Assembly (NCBI GenBank): GCA_052326585.1
Contig: JBKQLU010000029.1
Coordinates: 1 to 64,000, forward strand
DNA length: 64,000 bases
Direction of reading: 5' to 3'
Source: JAPLJC01 sp052326585
GTDB taxonomy: Bacteria > Desulfobacterota > Desulfobaccia > Desulfobaccales > 0-14-0-80-60-11
Positions 35,856 through 43,572 of the stretch are shown piece after piece. The notes under the pieces are model-generated. The model did not search any database and was not told where the DNA came from. It worked only from the letters and a program-made list of their open reading frames with translations. The position numbers were made by a program, and so were the translations under genes. How positions within the stretch are numbered: position 1 is the stretch's first letter; every line of letters starts with the position of its first letter.

Positions 35856-36281
35856 TCATGATTTCTTCTGGGCCGCCGCCGGGGGAGCCTCCTGTACCGG
35901 GACCATCAGGTCGTCCCAACCCTGCCGCTTGGTCAAAATTCCTGAGCTGTGGGTGACCAGTCCAGTCAAAAACCACTGTTGCCGGCCATCGGCGCGGCTG
36001 AGCTCCTGGAAGGTGGCGGCATAAACCAAGGGCTTTTGGGCCTTGTCGCTGGGGTTGACAATGGAGACGTAGGCCACCCGGGAGGCGGCGGACTCCGGCT
36101 GATATAAGCCATAGAATTCCGCCACCTTGCAGTAGCTGGGATTCCAGGCATCAATGGTATACTGCGCCGCGGCCGCGCTCAGCGGCGGCGGCGCCGCGCC
36201 AGGCGACGCCATACATCCGCACCAAAAGGCCAGCGTCAGGAACAACCCGCAAAGGCTGAGCCGGCCTGAGAGCTTCTTCAT
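35856..36281 (-). CDS. Putative envelope lipoprotein, unknown
   Basis: A 141-aa protein with a hydrophobic signal (MKKLSGRLSLCGLFLTLAFWCGC) whose Cys residues at 21-23 could serve as lipobox. The mature part has an Ala/Pro linker and a beta-rich domain (WNPSYCKVAEFYGLYQPES ... RVAYVSIVNPSDKAQ ... WFLTGLVTHSSGILTKRQGWDDLMVPV). Not recognised. The start at 36281 has GGGGAGGAG upstream; 25 extra codons upstream would mask the signal. It is separated from the thioredoxin-like gene by 82 bases, same strand, so possibly co-transcribed. Confidence 0.65.
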   Translation of the reverse strand: MKKLSGRLSLCGLFLTLAFWCGCMASPGAAPPPLSAAAAQYTIDAWNPSYCKVAEFYGLYQPESAASRVAYVSIVNPSDKAQKPLVYAATFQELSRADGRQQWFLTGLVTHSSGILTKRQGWDDLMVPVQEAPPAAAQKKS

Positions 36282-36363
36282 GTCCCCGCTCCTCCCCGGA
36301 ATCCGGCCTCCCCCCACCCGGAAAACGACCCGGGCCGGAGAAGGGTTAAGTGCCACCAGCCAC

Positions 36364-36834
36364 TCATTGCTTTAGAAGGCCGGCCTCCCTAAGCCAGTCC
36401 ACTACTTGCCGCAGCGCCTCGGGCCCCTCCGCCGTCTGCCTGCCCTTGGGACCATAGATCAGGAAATGGGGGATGGAGTGAAGTCCAAGCTGTCGGGCCA
36501 GGGGGGACTGCCAATCGATCCCCTGAATCCCGGGACGATTGATATTGAGCTCGATAATTTTCAGGTCACTGCGCCTCTGTGCCAACTCCTCCAGTAAAGG
36601 CGCCAGGCGCATACAGGGAGGACAGTAAGGGCTGTAACAATCGACCACCGTGATCTTCCCCTGGACCGGCAGGGTCTCTAGAGCCAGCGCCGCTCCCTCC
36701 TGGCCGGCGTTGCCCTGCTGCACCGTCCCCGCCAGACCCGGGGCGCTGATGGCCAGCAGGAGAAAAACTCCCCAAAAACTGCCGATTAAGGCCGCTAGAA
36801 GCCGGCGCCCCCTGGTCTCGAGCTTGTCCATCAT
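36364..36834 (-). CDS. Membrane-anchored thioredoxin-like protein
   Basis: A 156-aa protein with an N-terminal membrane segment (ALIGSFWGVFLLLAISAPG) and a periplasmic thioredoxin fold. The active site is YCPPCMRLAPLLEELA and the cis-Pro is in LHSIPHFLIYG. CPPC is less common than CGPC and occurs in periplasmic thioredoxin-like proteins of unclear redox direction. It may reduce cytochrome cysteines or substrates of the nearby secreted proteins. The ATG at 36834 (a second ATG follows at once) has GGGGAGG upstream. Confidence 0.85.
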   Translation of the reverse strand: MMDKLETRGRRLLAALIGSFWGVFLLLAISAPGLAGTVQQGNAGQEGAALALETLPVQGKITVVDCYSPYCPPCMRLAPLLEELAQRRSDLKIIELNINRPGIQGIDWQSPLARQLGLHSIPHFLIYGPKGRQTAEGPEALRQVVDWLREAGLLKQ

Positions 36835-37002
36835 TTCCCAGCACCTCCCCGGAACCCAAGTATTTAGCAGCAAAAAACAGGCCGTCCCCTCAAAAAAACC
36901 CGCCGCGGCAGATAATCGCCACTTCCAATAAGGCCGGACTCATAGCCGCCTCCCGGATCGCGTCTCGGCTCTGCCCTAAGACTCTGCGGCACCCAGGGAG
37001 AG

Positions 37003-37626
37003 TCACTTATTAAGCAGGCGGCTCCGGGGGCCGCCGACGTTATGGAATACCGCCTGAAAGTCACGGAAGAGCCGCTTGTTGTGGCGCACCCGGTGGCATT
37101 TCTTCAGGTAAACCTTGAAGTCGGGGTTGTCCGCCAGCAAGTTAATCCCCTCCCAGCCCTGCCGCCGGGGATAGGCATAGTAGGGGTAGGCCCTGGGAAG
37201 CCCCCGGATGTAAGTGACCTGGGGCACCCGCCATTCCAGCCTGGCCAGGTAGAGGCGGTGCATGCCGTCGTTGATGATCGGAGCCAGGGTGCCGTCGGCC
37301 TCGATGGACTCCTCCACGATGGGAGGATAAAGGTCGTAGGTCGCTTCCGAACCGTCGCCCTGACGCACGGTGTAAGTGACAAAGCCGTCCAGGCGGAACA
37401 GGTCCACCCCCTGCTCGGCCAGGCTCCAGCCTAATTCCTGGGTCTTGCGCAGTTCCTGCAGCCACAGGTAGTTTTGCGCCGGATGCAGGTAATCGGTGTG
37501 AATCTGCTCCAGGCTGATGAAGGCCTGCTCATAAATCATAACCTCCGGCTGCTCCATCAGGGGCACCTGGCGCAGGCGGGCGATCAACTCTTCCTGGGAA
37601 TGGCGCGTAAGGGCGATAATTTCCAT
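37003..37626 (-). CDS. Unknown 207-aa protein with ParB-like motif
   Basis: No confident family. The middle has TLAPIINDGMHRLYLARLEWR, which resembles the IxDGxHRLxAA box of ParB/sulfiredoxin-fold proteins, where it binds nucleotide. The N-terminal part is helical with a Glu/Leu pattern. The C-terminal part is basic and Tyr-rich (GLPRAYPYYAYPRRQGWEG ... KKCHRVRHNKRLFRDF). There is no signal or membrane segment. The match to ParB-type proteins rests on the DGMHRL box only. The gene is isolated, with weak ribosome site. Confidence 0.55.
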   Translation of the reverse strand: MEIIALTRHSQEELIARLRQVPLMEQPEVMIYEQAFISLEQIHTDYLHPAQNYLWLQELRKTQELGWSLAEQGVDLFRLDGFVTYTVRQGDGSEATYDLYPPIVEESIEADGTLAPIINDGMHRLYLARLEWRVPQVTYIRGLPRAYPYYAYPRRQGWEGINLLADNPDFKVYLKKCHRVRHNKRLFRDFQAVFHNVGGPRSRLLNK

Positions 37627-37831
37627 GATAGCTGCCTAACGCTAAATCTTACCACCATTCCCCGGCCCTGGGAATGTTTTTCGGAAGCCGCCGGCTTTAG
37701 GCGCGGCCCCTTGCCAGCGCCGGATGGCAGCTGCTGGCGCAGAACCTCGGGCGGCCCCAAAAAATAGGATGTATCTGAGACCCGGGAGGAGAGCGGCCGC
37801 TTACGTCTGGGGCCGGGCGCTGGCCACCCTA

Positions 37832-38491
37832 TCACGATTGGGGCCAGCCCTGCAGAAAGCACGATGGGCAACGGGGTTGGGGGCGGCAGCATTCCTTCCC
37901 CAGGCGCACCAGCATGGCGTGGTATTCTTGATAGATCGCCACGTCCGCGGGCAGATGGTCCATGAAGAGCCGGCGCAGGTCCTCGTAAGCGCATGGTTCC
38001 GGGACCAATTGGTGCCGGTTCAGGATACGGAAGGTATAGGCGTCCACCACAAAGGAGGGCTTCTGCAGGGCATAGAGCAGGATGCTGTCGGCGGTTTCCG
38101 GGCCGATGCCTTTGACCGAAAGGAGCCGGGGCCGCAACTCTTCCATGGGGCGCCGGGTCATCAGCTTAAGAGAACCCTGATACTCTTCCTGGAGAAAGGT
38201 CAAAAAATTCTTGACCCTACGGGCCTTGAGATTGTAATAGCCCGCGGGCCGGAAGAGTTCGGCCAGCTCCGCTTCGGGCAGTGCCGTCAAGGCCGCCGCG
38301 GTCAAGCGGTCTTCGGCCCGGAGCCGCGTTATCACCTTGGCCACATTCTTCCAGTTGGTATTCTGGGTCAGGATGGCCCCCAGCGCCACCTCGAAGGGCG
38401 TCTCCCCCGGCCACCAATCCTGGGGACCGAAGGCTTGCCATAACCTTTCGTAAAGCTTCTGCACCAATTTGCCCGTCCTGGCCGTGGTCAT
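37832..38491 (-). CDS. Endonuclease III-family DNA glycosylase
   Basis: A 219-aa HhH-GPD superfamily protein. The N-terminal helices have EVALGAILTQNTNWKNVAKVI. The helix-hairpin-helix is LLSVKGIGPETADSILLYAL, followed by the catalytic Asp in FVVDAYTFRIL. The C-terminus CCRPQPRCPSC is a shortened cysteine cluster that may bind [4Fe-4S], as in endonuclease III; spacing differs from the usual CX6CX2CX5C. HhH-GPD glycosylases of this type remove damaged or mismatched bases. The start at 38491 (MTTARTGKL) has GAGGAG at five bases. Confidence 0.88.
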   Translation of the reverse strand: MTTARTGKLVQKLYERLWQAFGPQDWWPGETPFEVALGAILTQNTNWKNVAKVITRLRAEDRLTAAALTALPEAELAELFRPAGYYNLKARRVKNFLTFLQEEYQGSLKLMTRRPMEELRPRLLSVKGIGPETADSILLYALQKPSFVVDAYTFRILNRHQLVPEPCAYEDLRRLFMDHLPADVAIYQEYHAMLVRLGKECCRPQPRCPSCFLQGWPQS

Positions 38492-38703
38492 AGGTCTCCT
38501 CGAAGTCGGTATGCAGAGGCGCTCCAGCCGAAGTCTGGCTGCCATTTTAGCATTTTTTTTGGCCGGGGCCTGTGATAGAATGCCCTAATCGCCAGCCTGC
38601 CGCGGAAAATTTCCGGGGGGCCACCAGGTCTGGGGCGCGGCCGGCCCGATGGCAGGGCGGCTTAAACCCCAGCGCACCCTGCTTGATAACAGGACCGATC
38701 ATC

Positions 38704-40644
38704 TTGAGCAAACGCGTCGTTTTCAAGCCATATGACCTGAGCCTGGAGGTGCCGGAAGGCGAGAATCTGCTGCGCATCGCGGTGCAGGCCGGGGTGCACA
38801 TCAATGCCTCCTGCGGCGGCGAAGGCGTCTGCGGCAAGTGCCGCATCCTCCTGGAAGAAGGAGAATTGGACAGCCTCCGCTCGGGGCTCTTGAGCGACGA
38901 AGAGTGGAGCCTGGGCTACCGCCAGGCCTGCCAGTCCCGGGTGCTCTCCGACGTAGTGGTGCGCATCCCCCCGGAATCGCTGCTGGACCGCCGCACCCTG
39001 ACCCGGCGCCGCGGCGGCATCGGTCTCAGGCCCAGTCCCATAGACCTGTCGGCCCTGAGGGCCGAGGGCCTCTATAATCCAGCCTTCAAGAAGAGATTCG
39101 TCGAACTGGCGGCCCCCACCCTGGGGGATAATCTCAATGACCTGGCCCGCCTGGAGCAGGGCCTGGCGCGGCAACACGCCGTGGAAAGCCTCTCCCTGGA
39201 CTTTTTCCTGCTGCGCAAGCTGGCCCGGGTGATGCGCCAGGAAGACTTCCGGCTCACCGCCACCCTCGATTTCTCTCGGCGCCGCTACCGCTCCCCCTTC
39301 CTGTTGAACGTCGAGGCCGGCAACACCACCCAGCGCCACTTCGCGGTGGCGGTGGACATCGGCACCACCACCGTCTGGGTGCAACTCCTGGATCTGGCCA
39401 ACGGGGCGATCCTGGGTCAGGCCGCGGATTATAACGCCCAGATGAGCTACGGGGACGATGTCATCTCCCGCATCGTCTTTTGCCAGAAAGACCAGGGGCT
39501 GCAAAAGCTGCAAAGATCGGTGGTGGGCACCATCAACCAGGTGATGCATCGGCTGCTGAAGCTCCACAAGTTGTCGGAGGAGGAGATCTCCCATATCACC
39601 GTGGCCGGCAACACCACTATGACGCACCTCTTTTATGGCATCGACCCCAAATACATCCGCCTGTCGCCTTACATCCCCACTGCCGGCAGCATTCCCCTGG
39701 TCCGGGCCCGGGACCTGGGGCTGGAGGTGCCGGAGCACGTCTTCATCTTTTGCGTCAGTTCGGTATCGAGCTACGTGGGCGGCGACATCGTCGCCGGGAT
39801 CCTGGCCTCCGGTATCTACAAGGACCCCAAGCTTACCCTGTTCATCGATATCGGCACCAACGGCGAAATCGTCATCGGCAACCAGGCGTGGTTGGCCTGC
39901 GCCGCCTGCTCGGCGGGACCGGCCTTCGAAGGCGGCGGCATCAAGTTCGGGATGCGGGCCAGCGCCGGGGCCATTGAAGACGTGATCATCAATCCTGAAA
40001 CCTTCGAACCCTCCCTGATCACCATCGATATGGTGCAGCCCAAGGGCATCGCCGGCTCCGGCCTGATCAATCTGCTGGCCGCCATGATGGAGGCGGACCT
40101 CGTCTCACCCAACGGCAAGCTTCGGGAAGACCTGGACACCCCCCGCATTCGCCTGGGAGAGAGCGGCCGGGAGTACGTCCTGGTCTTCGGCTCCGAAACC
40201 CAAAGCGGCGAGGACCTTACCATCAGTGAGGCGGACATCGACAACCTGATGCGGGCTAAAGGGGCCATGTTCGCCGGGTATCTCACCCTGTTGGAAAGCG
40301 TCGGGCTCAAGCTCCAGGATCTGGAGCAGGTGATCCTGGCGGGGGCCTTCGGCAACTTCATCAACATCGAAAACTCCATCGCCATCGGCCTGCTGCCGGA
40401 CCTGCCCCGGGAGCGCTTCCAATTCGTGGGCAACGCCTCCCTCCAGGGCGCCTCCTTGCTCGCCTTCTCCCGGGACTTGTTGGGGGAGGAGGTCCGGGTC
40501 GCGAATATGATGACCAATTTCGAACTCTCCGAGACGCCGGGCTACATGAACCAGTATATCGCCGCTCTCTTCCTGCCCCATACCCAGATAGAACTATTCC
40601 CCACGGTCACCGAACGGCTCCAGGGGAATAAGAATACAAACTAA
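38704..40644 (+). CDS. 2Fe-2S/ASKHA reductive activator of corrinoid proteins (DUF4445)
   Basis: About 646 aa, or more if an earlier start is used. The N-terminal plant-type ferredoxin domain has NASCGGEGVCGKCR (C-x5-C-x2-C) and a fourth Cys in RQACQSRV. The large ASKHA domain has the phosphate loops VAVDIGTTTVWVQLLD, LFIDIGTNGEIVIGN and HITVAGNTTMTHL. Such proteins (RamA/RACE/DUF4445) use ATP and low-potential electrons to reduce inactive cob(II)alamin on corrinoid proteins. No methyltransferase is adjacent, so it may serve corrinoid proteins elsewhere, perhaps the left island. The start is unclear: TTG at 38704 gives the family N-terminus (SKRVVFKPYDLS) but has only a weak AGGA site. Confidence 0.85.
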   Translation: MSKRVVFKPYDLSLEVPEGENLLRIAVQAGVHINASCGGEGVCGKCRILLEEGELDSLRSGLLSDEEWSLGYRQACQSRVLSDVVVRIPPESLLDRRTLTRRRGGIGLRPSPIDLSALRAEGLYNPAFKKRFVELAAPTLGDNLNDLARLEQGLARQHAVESLSLDFFLLRKLARVMRQEDFRLTATLDFSRRRYRSPFLLNVEAGNTTQRHFAVAVDIGTTTVWVQLLDLANGAILGQAADYNAQMSYGDDVISRIVFCQKDQGLQKLQRSVVGTINQVMHRLLKLHKLSEEEISHITVAGNTTMTHLFYGIDPKYIRLSPYIPTAGSIPLVRARDLGLEVPEHVFIFCVSSVSSYVGGDIVAGILASGIYKDPKLTLFIDIGTNGEIVIGNQAWLACAACSAGPAFEGGGIKFGMRASAGAIEDVIINPETFEPSLITIDMVQPKGIAGSGLINLLAAMMEADLVSPNGKLREDLDTPRIRLGESGREYVLVFGSETQSGEDLTISEADIDNLMRAKGAMFAGYLTLLESVGLKLQDLEQVILAGAFGNFINIENSIAIGLLPDLPRERFQFVGNASLQGASLLAFSRDLLGEEVRVANMMTNFELSETPGYMNQYIAALFLPHTQIELFPTVTERLQGNKNTN

Positions 40645-40779
40645 GGTCCCCTGGGCCCTGCCGTCGCCCGCCCCGGCGCCCACCCCTGCGGCTGAGCAAC
40701 GCGGCTTCTGAATAATTATTTCCTGTTGCAAATCGAGTTTGCCCATGGCAAAATGGCTCCACTTTCGCCCGTCAGGGGG

Positions 40780-40800
40780 AAGCCCACGGCGGGCTTTTTG
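40780..40800 (+). terminator. Probable terminator
   Basis: Six-base stem AAGCCC / GGGCTT with a five-base loop followed by TTTTTG, 135 bases after the activator gene and before amt. Confidence 0.55.
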
Positions 40801-40818
40801 TTTATCTGGCAGTAACTT

Positions 40819-40830
40819 AACAATATTGTT
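40819..40830. promoter_or_regulatory. 12-bp palindrome upstream of amt
   Basis: AACAATATTGTT is a perfect inverted repeat 18 bases before the amt ATG, between a possible promoter and the GGAG ribosome site. It could be an operator; no TGGCAC-N5-TTGC sigma-54 site was found. Confidence 0.35.
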
Positions 40831-40848
40831 AGCAAAAATGGAGATAAT

Positions 40849-42075
40849 ATGGATCTGCCGATAAATGCAGGGGATACCGCCTGGCTCCTGGTGTGCTGCT
40901 CCCTGGTGCTGCTGATGACCCCGGCCCTGGCCTTGTTTTACGGAGGCATGGTGCGGCGGAAGAACGTCCTTTCCACCCTGACCCTGAGCTTCGCCTTCAT
41001 GCTCCTGGTGGGAGTGCAATGGGTGTTGTACGGCTACTCCCTGGCCTTTGGGCGGGATATCGGCGGGCTCATCGGCGGCCTCAACTACCTGGGATTGGCC
41101 GGCGTGGGCGCGGCCCCCAATCCCGATTATGCCAAGACCATCCCCCAGGGTCTCTTCGCCGCCTTTCAAATGATGTTCGCGGTGATCACTCCGGCCCTGA
41201 TCACCGGAGCCTTCGTGGAGCGGGTGCGTTTCAAGGCCTTCCTCCTTTTTGGCCTCCTCTGGATTACCCTGGTCTATGACCCCCTGGCCCACTGGGTCTG
41301 GGGCCATGGGGGCTGGCTCAATTCGCTGGGGGTCATAGACTTCGCCGGCGGAACCGTGGTGCACGTGGCGGCGGGCTATTCGGCCCTGGCCTTTGCCCTG
41401 GTGATCGGCCCCCGCAAGGGGTTCGGCAAGTTTCCCATGGAGCCCCACAACATCACCCTTACCATCCTGGGGGCCGGGCTCCTGTGGGTGGGCTGGTTCG
41501 GGTTCAATGCCGGCAGCGCCCTGGCTGCCAACGGGGTGGCGGTGAACGCCTTGTTGACCACCAATACCGCGGCCGCCTCTGCCGGCCTGGTCTGGATGAT
41601 CCTGGGATGGCTGGACGGCCGGCCCAGCCCCTTGGGGATCGCCACCGGCATGGTGGTGGGTCTGGCTGCGGTGACCCCGGCCTCGGGGTTTGTCACGCCC
41701 CGGGCCGCCCTGGTCATCGGCGCAGTGGCGGCGCCCATCTGTTATTATGCCATCCGCTTCCGCCAGAACCGTAATTGGGATGAATCCATGGATGTCTGGG
41801 CCTGCCACGGCATGGCCAGCAGTTGGGGAATGCTCGCCACCGGACTCTTCGCCACCCTGGAGGTGAACGCGGCCGGGGCCAACGGTCTCTTCTTCGGCAA
41901 CCCGGCCCAACTCGCTTTGCAGGCGCTGGCTACGGTGGTCACCATGGTCTTCGCCTTCGGGGTGACCTTCGTGGTGGCCAAAGTCCTGGATATGAGCATC
42001 GGCCTCAAGGTTTCCCCCATGGAAGAGGAGGTGGGCCTGGATATCAGCACCCATGGCGAGCGGGCCTATTCTTAA
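40849..42075 (+). CDS. amt: Ammonium transporter Amt
   Basis: A 408-aa Amt/Mep channel with 11 expected helices. Conserved segments include FYGGMVRRKNVLST near the N-terminus, the selectivity region VYDPLAHWVWGHGGWL, DFAGGTVVHVAAGYSALAFALVIGPRKG (twin His pore region), and DVWACHGMASSWGMLATGLFA. There is no cleaved signal of the longer gamma-proteobacterial type. GGAG precedes the start. It is followed after 122 bases by the PII gene, the standard amt-glnK pairing in which PII plugs the channel when nitrogen is plentiful. Confidence 0.96.
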   Translation: MDLPINAGDTAWLLVCCSLVLLMTPALALFYGGMVRRKNVLSTLTLSFAFMLLVGVQWVLYGYSLAFGRDIGGLIGGLNYLGLAGVGAAPNPDYAKTIPQGLFAAFQMMFAVITPALITGAFVERVRFKAFLLFGLLWITLVYDPLAHWVWGHGGWLNSLGVIDFAGGTVVHVAAGYSALAFALVIGPRKGFGKFPMEPHNITLTILGAGLLWVGWFGFNAGSALAANGVAVNALLTTNTAAASAGLVWMILGWLDGRPSPLGIATGMVVGLAAVTPASGFVTPRAALVIGAVAAPICYYAIRFRQNRNWDESMDVWACHGMASSWGMLATGLFATLEVNAAGANGLFFGNPAQLALQALATVVTMVFAFGVTFVVAKVLDMSIGLKVSPMEEEVGLDISTHGERAYS

Positions 42076-42197
42076 GGGCAACTGCCTAAATGGCCATGGT
42101 CTGGGCGCCAGACCGGCTGCTTAAGCTGCAAGCCATTTTGGAGCAGAGATAATCCCTCCTCGGGTAATGTTTGATCCTCAATGAGAGAGAACGGAAA

Positions 42198-42584
42198 ATG
42201 CTAAAAAAGATCGAAGCCATCATTCGGGAAGACAAGCTCAACGATGTCAAGGAGGCCTTAAAGGAAATGGGCATCGTGGGCCTGAACCTCTTCGAGATTC
42301 GCGGCCACGGCCGCCAGGGGGGCATCAGCCTGACGGGCCGTTCCGGCAGTTACCGGGTCGATTTACTGCCCAAGATCCAGGTAAACGTCATCTTGAGCGA
42401 ACGCAACCTGGAAGAGACCATTGATAACATCCAGCGGGCCGCCTATACCGGTCAGGCCGGCGACGGCATGATCTTCGTCTATGCGGTGGAGGAAGCGATC
42501 CGCATCCGGACCCGGGAGCGAGGGCACGACGCGGTGATGTATCCCGGGGACATTGACGAAAGGAAGGAGAGCACCGCTAAATAG
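42198..42584 (+). CDS. glnK: PII nitrogen regulatory protein (GlnK/GlnB family)
   Basis: A 128-aa PII protein (usual 112) starting MLKKIEAIIREDKLNDVKEAL. The B- and C-loop regions are present (RAAYTGQAGDGMIFVYAVEEAIRIRT). In the T-loop the sequence is GRQGGISLTGRSGSYRVDLLPK; aligned with typical PII proteins, the uridylylated Tyr51 is replaced, so control by GlnD uridylylation is unlikely and ligand binding alone may act. The C-terminus has an acidic extension (DAVMYPGDIDERKESTAK). It lies directly downstream of amt and probably regulates it. Confidence 0.93.
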   Translation: MLKKIEAIIREDKLNDVKEALKEMGIVGLNLFEIRGHGRQGGISLTGRSGSYRVDLLPKIQVNVILSERNLEETIDNIQRAAYTGQAGDGMIFVYAVEEAIRIRTRERGHDAVMYPGDIDERKESTAK

Positions 42585-42689
42585 TTCCTCCCCGCACTCC
42601 GGCTGTCCTCCTTCCGGGAAGGGGTGGGGCGGCCTCCTTAAGCTATTGCCTTTCTGATTTTCCCGTGAGATAATCAGATGATATCTCGC

Positions 42690-42715
42690 GGCCAGGGAGG
42701 TTATCCTCCCTGGCC
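42690..42715. terminator. Perfect hairpin after glnK
   Basis: GGCCAGGGAGG / CCTCCCTGGCC, 11-bp stem with TTAT loop, about 105 bases after glnK. There is only a short T run (GCATTT) after it, so termination is plausible but not certain. Confidence 0.5.
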
Positions 42716-42761
42716 TGCATTTCGCTGGGGCGTCTTCCCGGCCTTTTGAGGCAAAAGACCT

Positions 42762-43172
42762 ATGTCAACCGAGGCGGTGATCTTCGCCTGTCAGCAAGCC
42801 GTGCCGGACCCGGAGGCCCTGCTGGCCTCCTTGAGCAAGGGCGGGGAGCGCTGGCGGGTGCTTGCGGAGCCTTGCAGCAGCAAAGTGGAGGCCTTTCAGT
42901 TGCTCCGCGCCCTGGCAACCCCGGTGGACCTGGTATGGGTCATCGGGTGTGGCGAAACCCTCTGCCGCTATCAGGATGGCAGCCGCCGTCTGGGAGCCCG
43001 GGTGCAATATTCCCAGGATTACCTGGAAGAAATCGGCCTGGAGTCCGGACGGCTGGGGCGTTCCCTGGTCACCCCAGGCGATGCCGCGGCCCTGGCGGGA
43101 ATCGTCAAGGAAGTCAAGGCCCGTCTGAAGGCCCTGGGACCCAGCCCCCTCAAGGCCAAGGGGCAGGGTTAA
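42762..43172 (+). CDS. MvhD/FrhD-like hydrogenase iron-sulfur-subunit-family protein
   Basis: A 136-aa protein resembling the MvhD family, small [2Fe-2S] proteins that carry electrons from hydrogenases or formate dehydrogenases to HdrA-type complexes. Matching features are the N-terminal AVIFACQQAVPDPE, a central VLAEPCSSKVEAFQLLRAL, VDLVWVIGCGETLCRYQDGSRRLGARVQYSQDYLEEIGLE, and the usual C-terminal helix. The Cys count (four) is close to the family, but several positions differ, so it may be a diverged copy. It sits between glnK and the glutamate synthase genes and could pass electrons to the split glutamate synthase, by inference. Confidence 0.6.
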   Translation: MSTEAVIFACQQAVPDPEALLASLSKGGERWRVLAEPCSSKVEAFQLLRALATPVDLVWVIGCGETLCRYQDGSRRLGARVQYSQDYLEEIGLESGRLGRSLVTPGDAAALAGIVKEVKARLKALGPSPLKAKGQG

Positions 43173-43208
43173 GCCGGTTCATTGAAGGCCGGGGGCTGAG
43201 GCGCAGTC

Positions 43209-43462
43209 GTTCCCTTCGTCATTCTGAGGGAGCCGGAGGCGACCGAAGAATCTAGATGCTGCGCTTCGCGCCGCAACCCAAAAAAATGTAGGGTGGGCAC
43301 TGCCCACCAATTCCTTAGAAAAGAAACGCTTAAGTGAACCGTATCGGGTGCTTTAGCTTGCGAAGTCTTTGAACCGGAAGCGCGGGCTAAAGCCCGCGGC
43401 TACAAAAACCAAAATGACTCTATTTATAGGGCGGCCGGTGGCCGCCGGGATTCGACCTGCAC
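43209..43462. repeat. Dispersed palindromic repeats in gap 43173-43572
   Basis: No gene is seen here. The gap contains a CATTCTGAGGGAGCCGGAGG-type dispersed element (43209-43254), GGGTGGGCACTGCCCACC (43291-43308, again at 49478), GCGCGGGCTAAAGCCCGCGG (43381-43400, variant at 46766) and GGTGGCCGCCGGGATTCG (43438-43455, again at 46673). Confidence 0.7.
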
Positions 43463-43572
43463 AGCTTAGTTTCACCTTAAAAAGATAAGGAAGAACGCCC
43501 TTTCAGGAGCTAAAACCCCAACATTGGGTAGCATACTTTTGGATTAAACCGTCTCATTGAGGAGAACCAGGG

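Noticed and set aside
40594..42081. 495-codon minus-strand frame opposite amt
   Set aside because: Shadow of amt, His/Gln/Gly-rich without recognisable motifs.
43173..43572. Possible CRISPR-like array because of several palindromic repeats
   Set aside because: The repeats are different families, each present once here, with irregular spacing and no cas genes.
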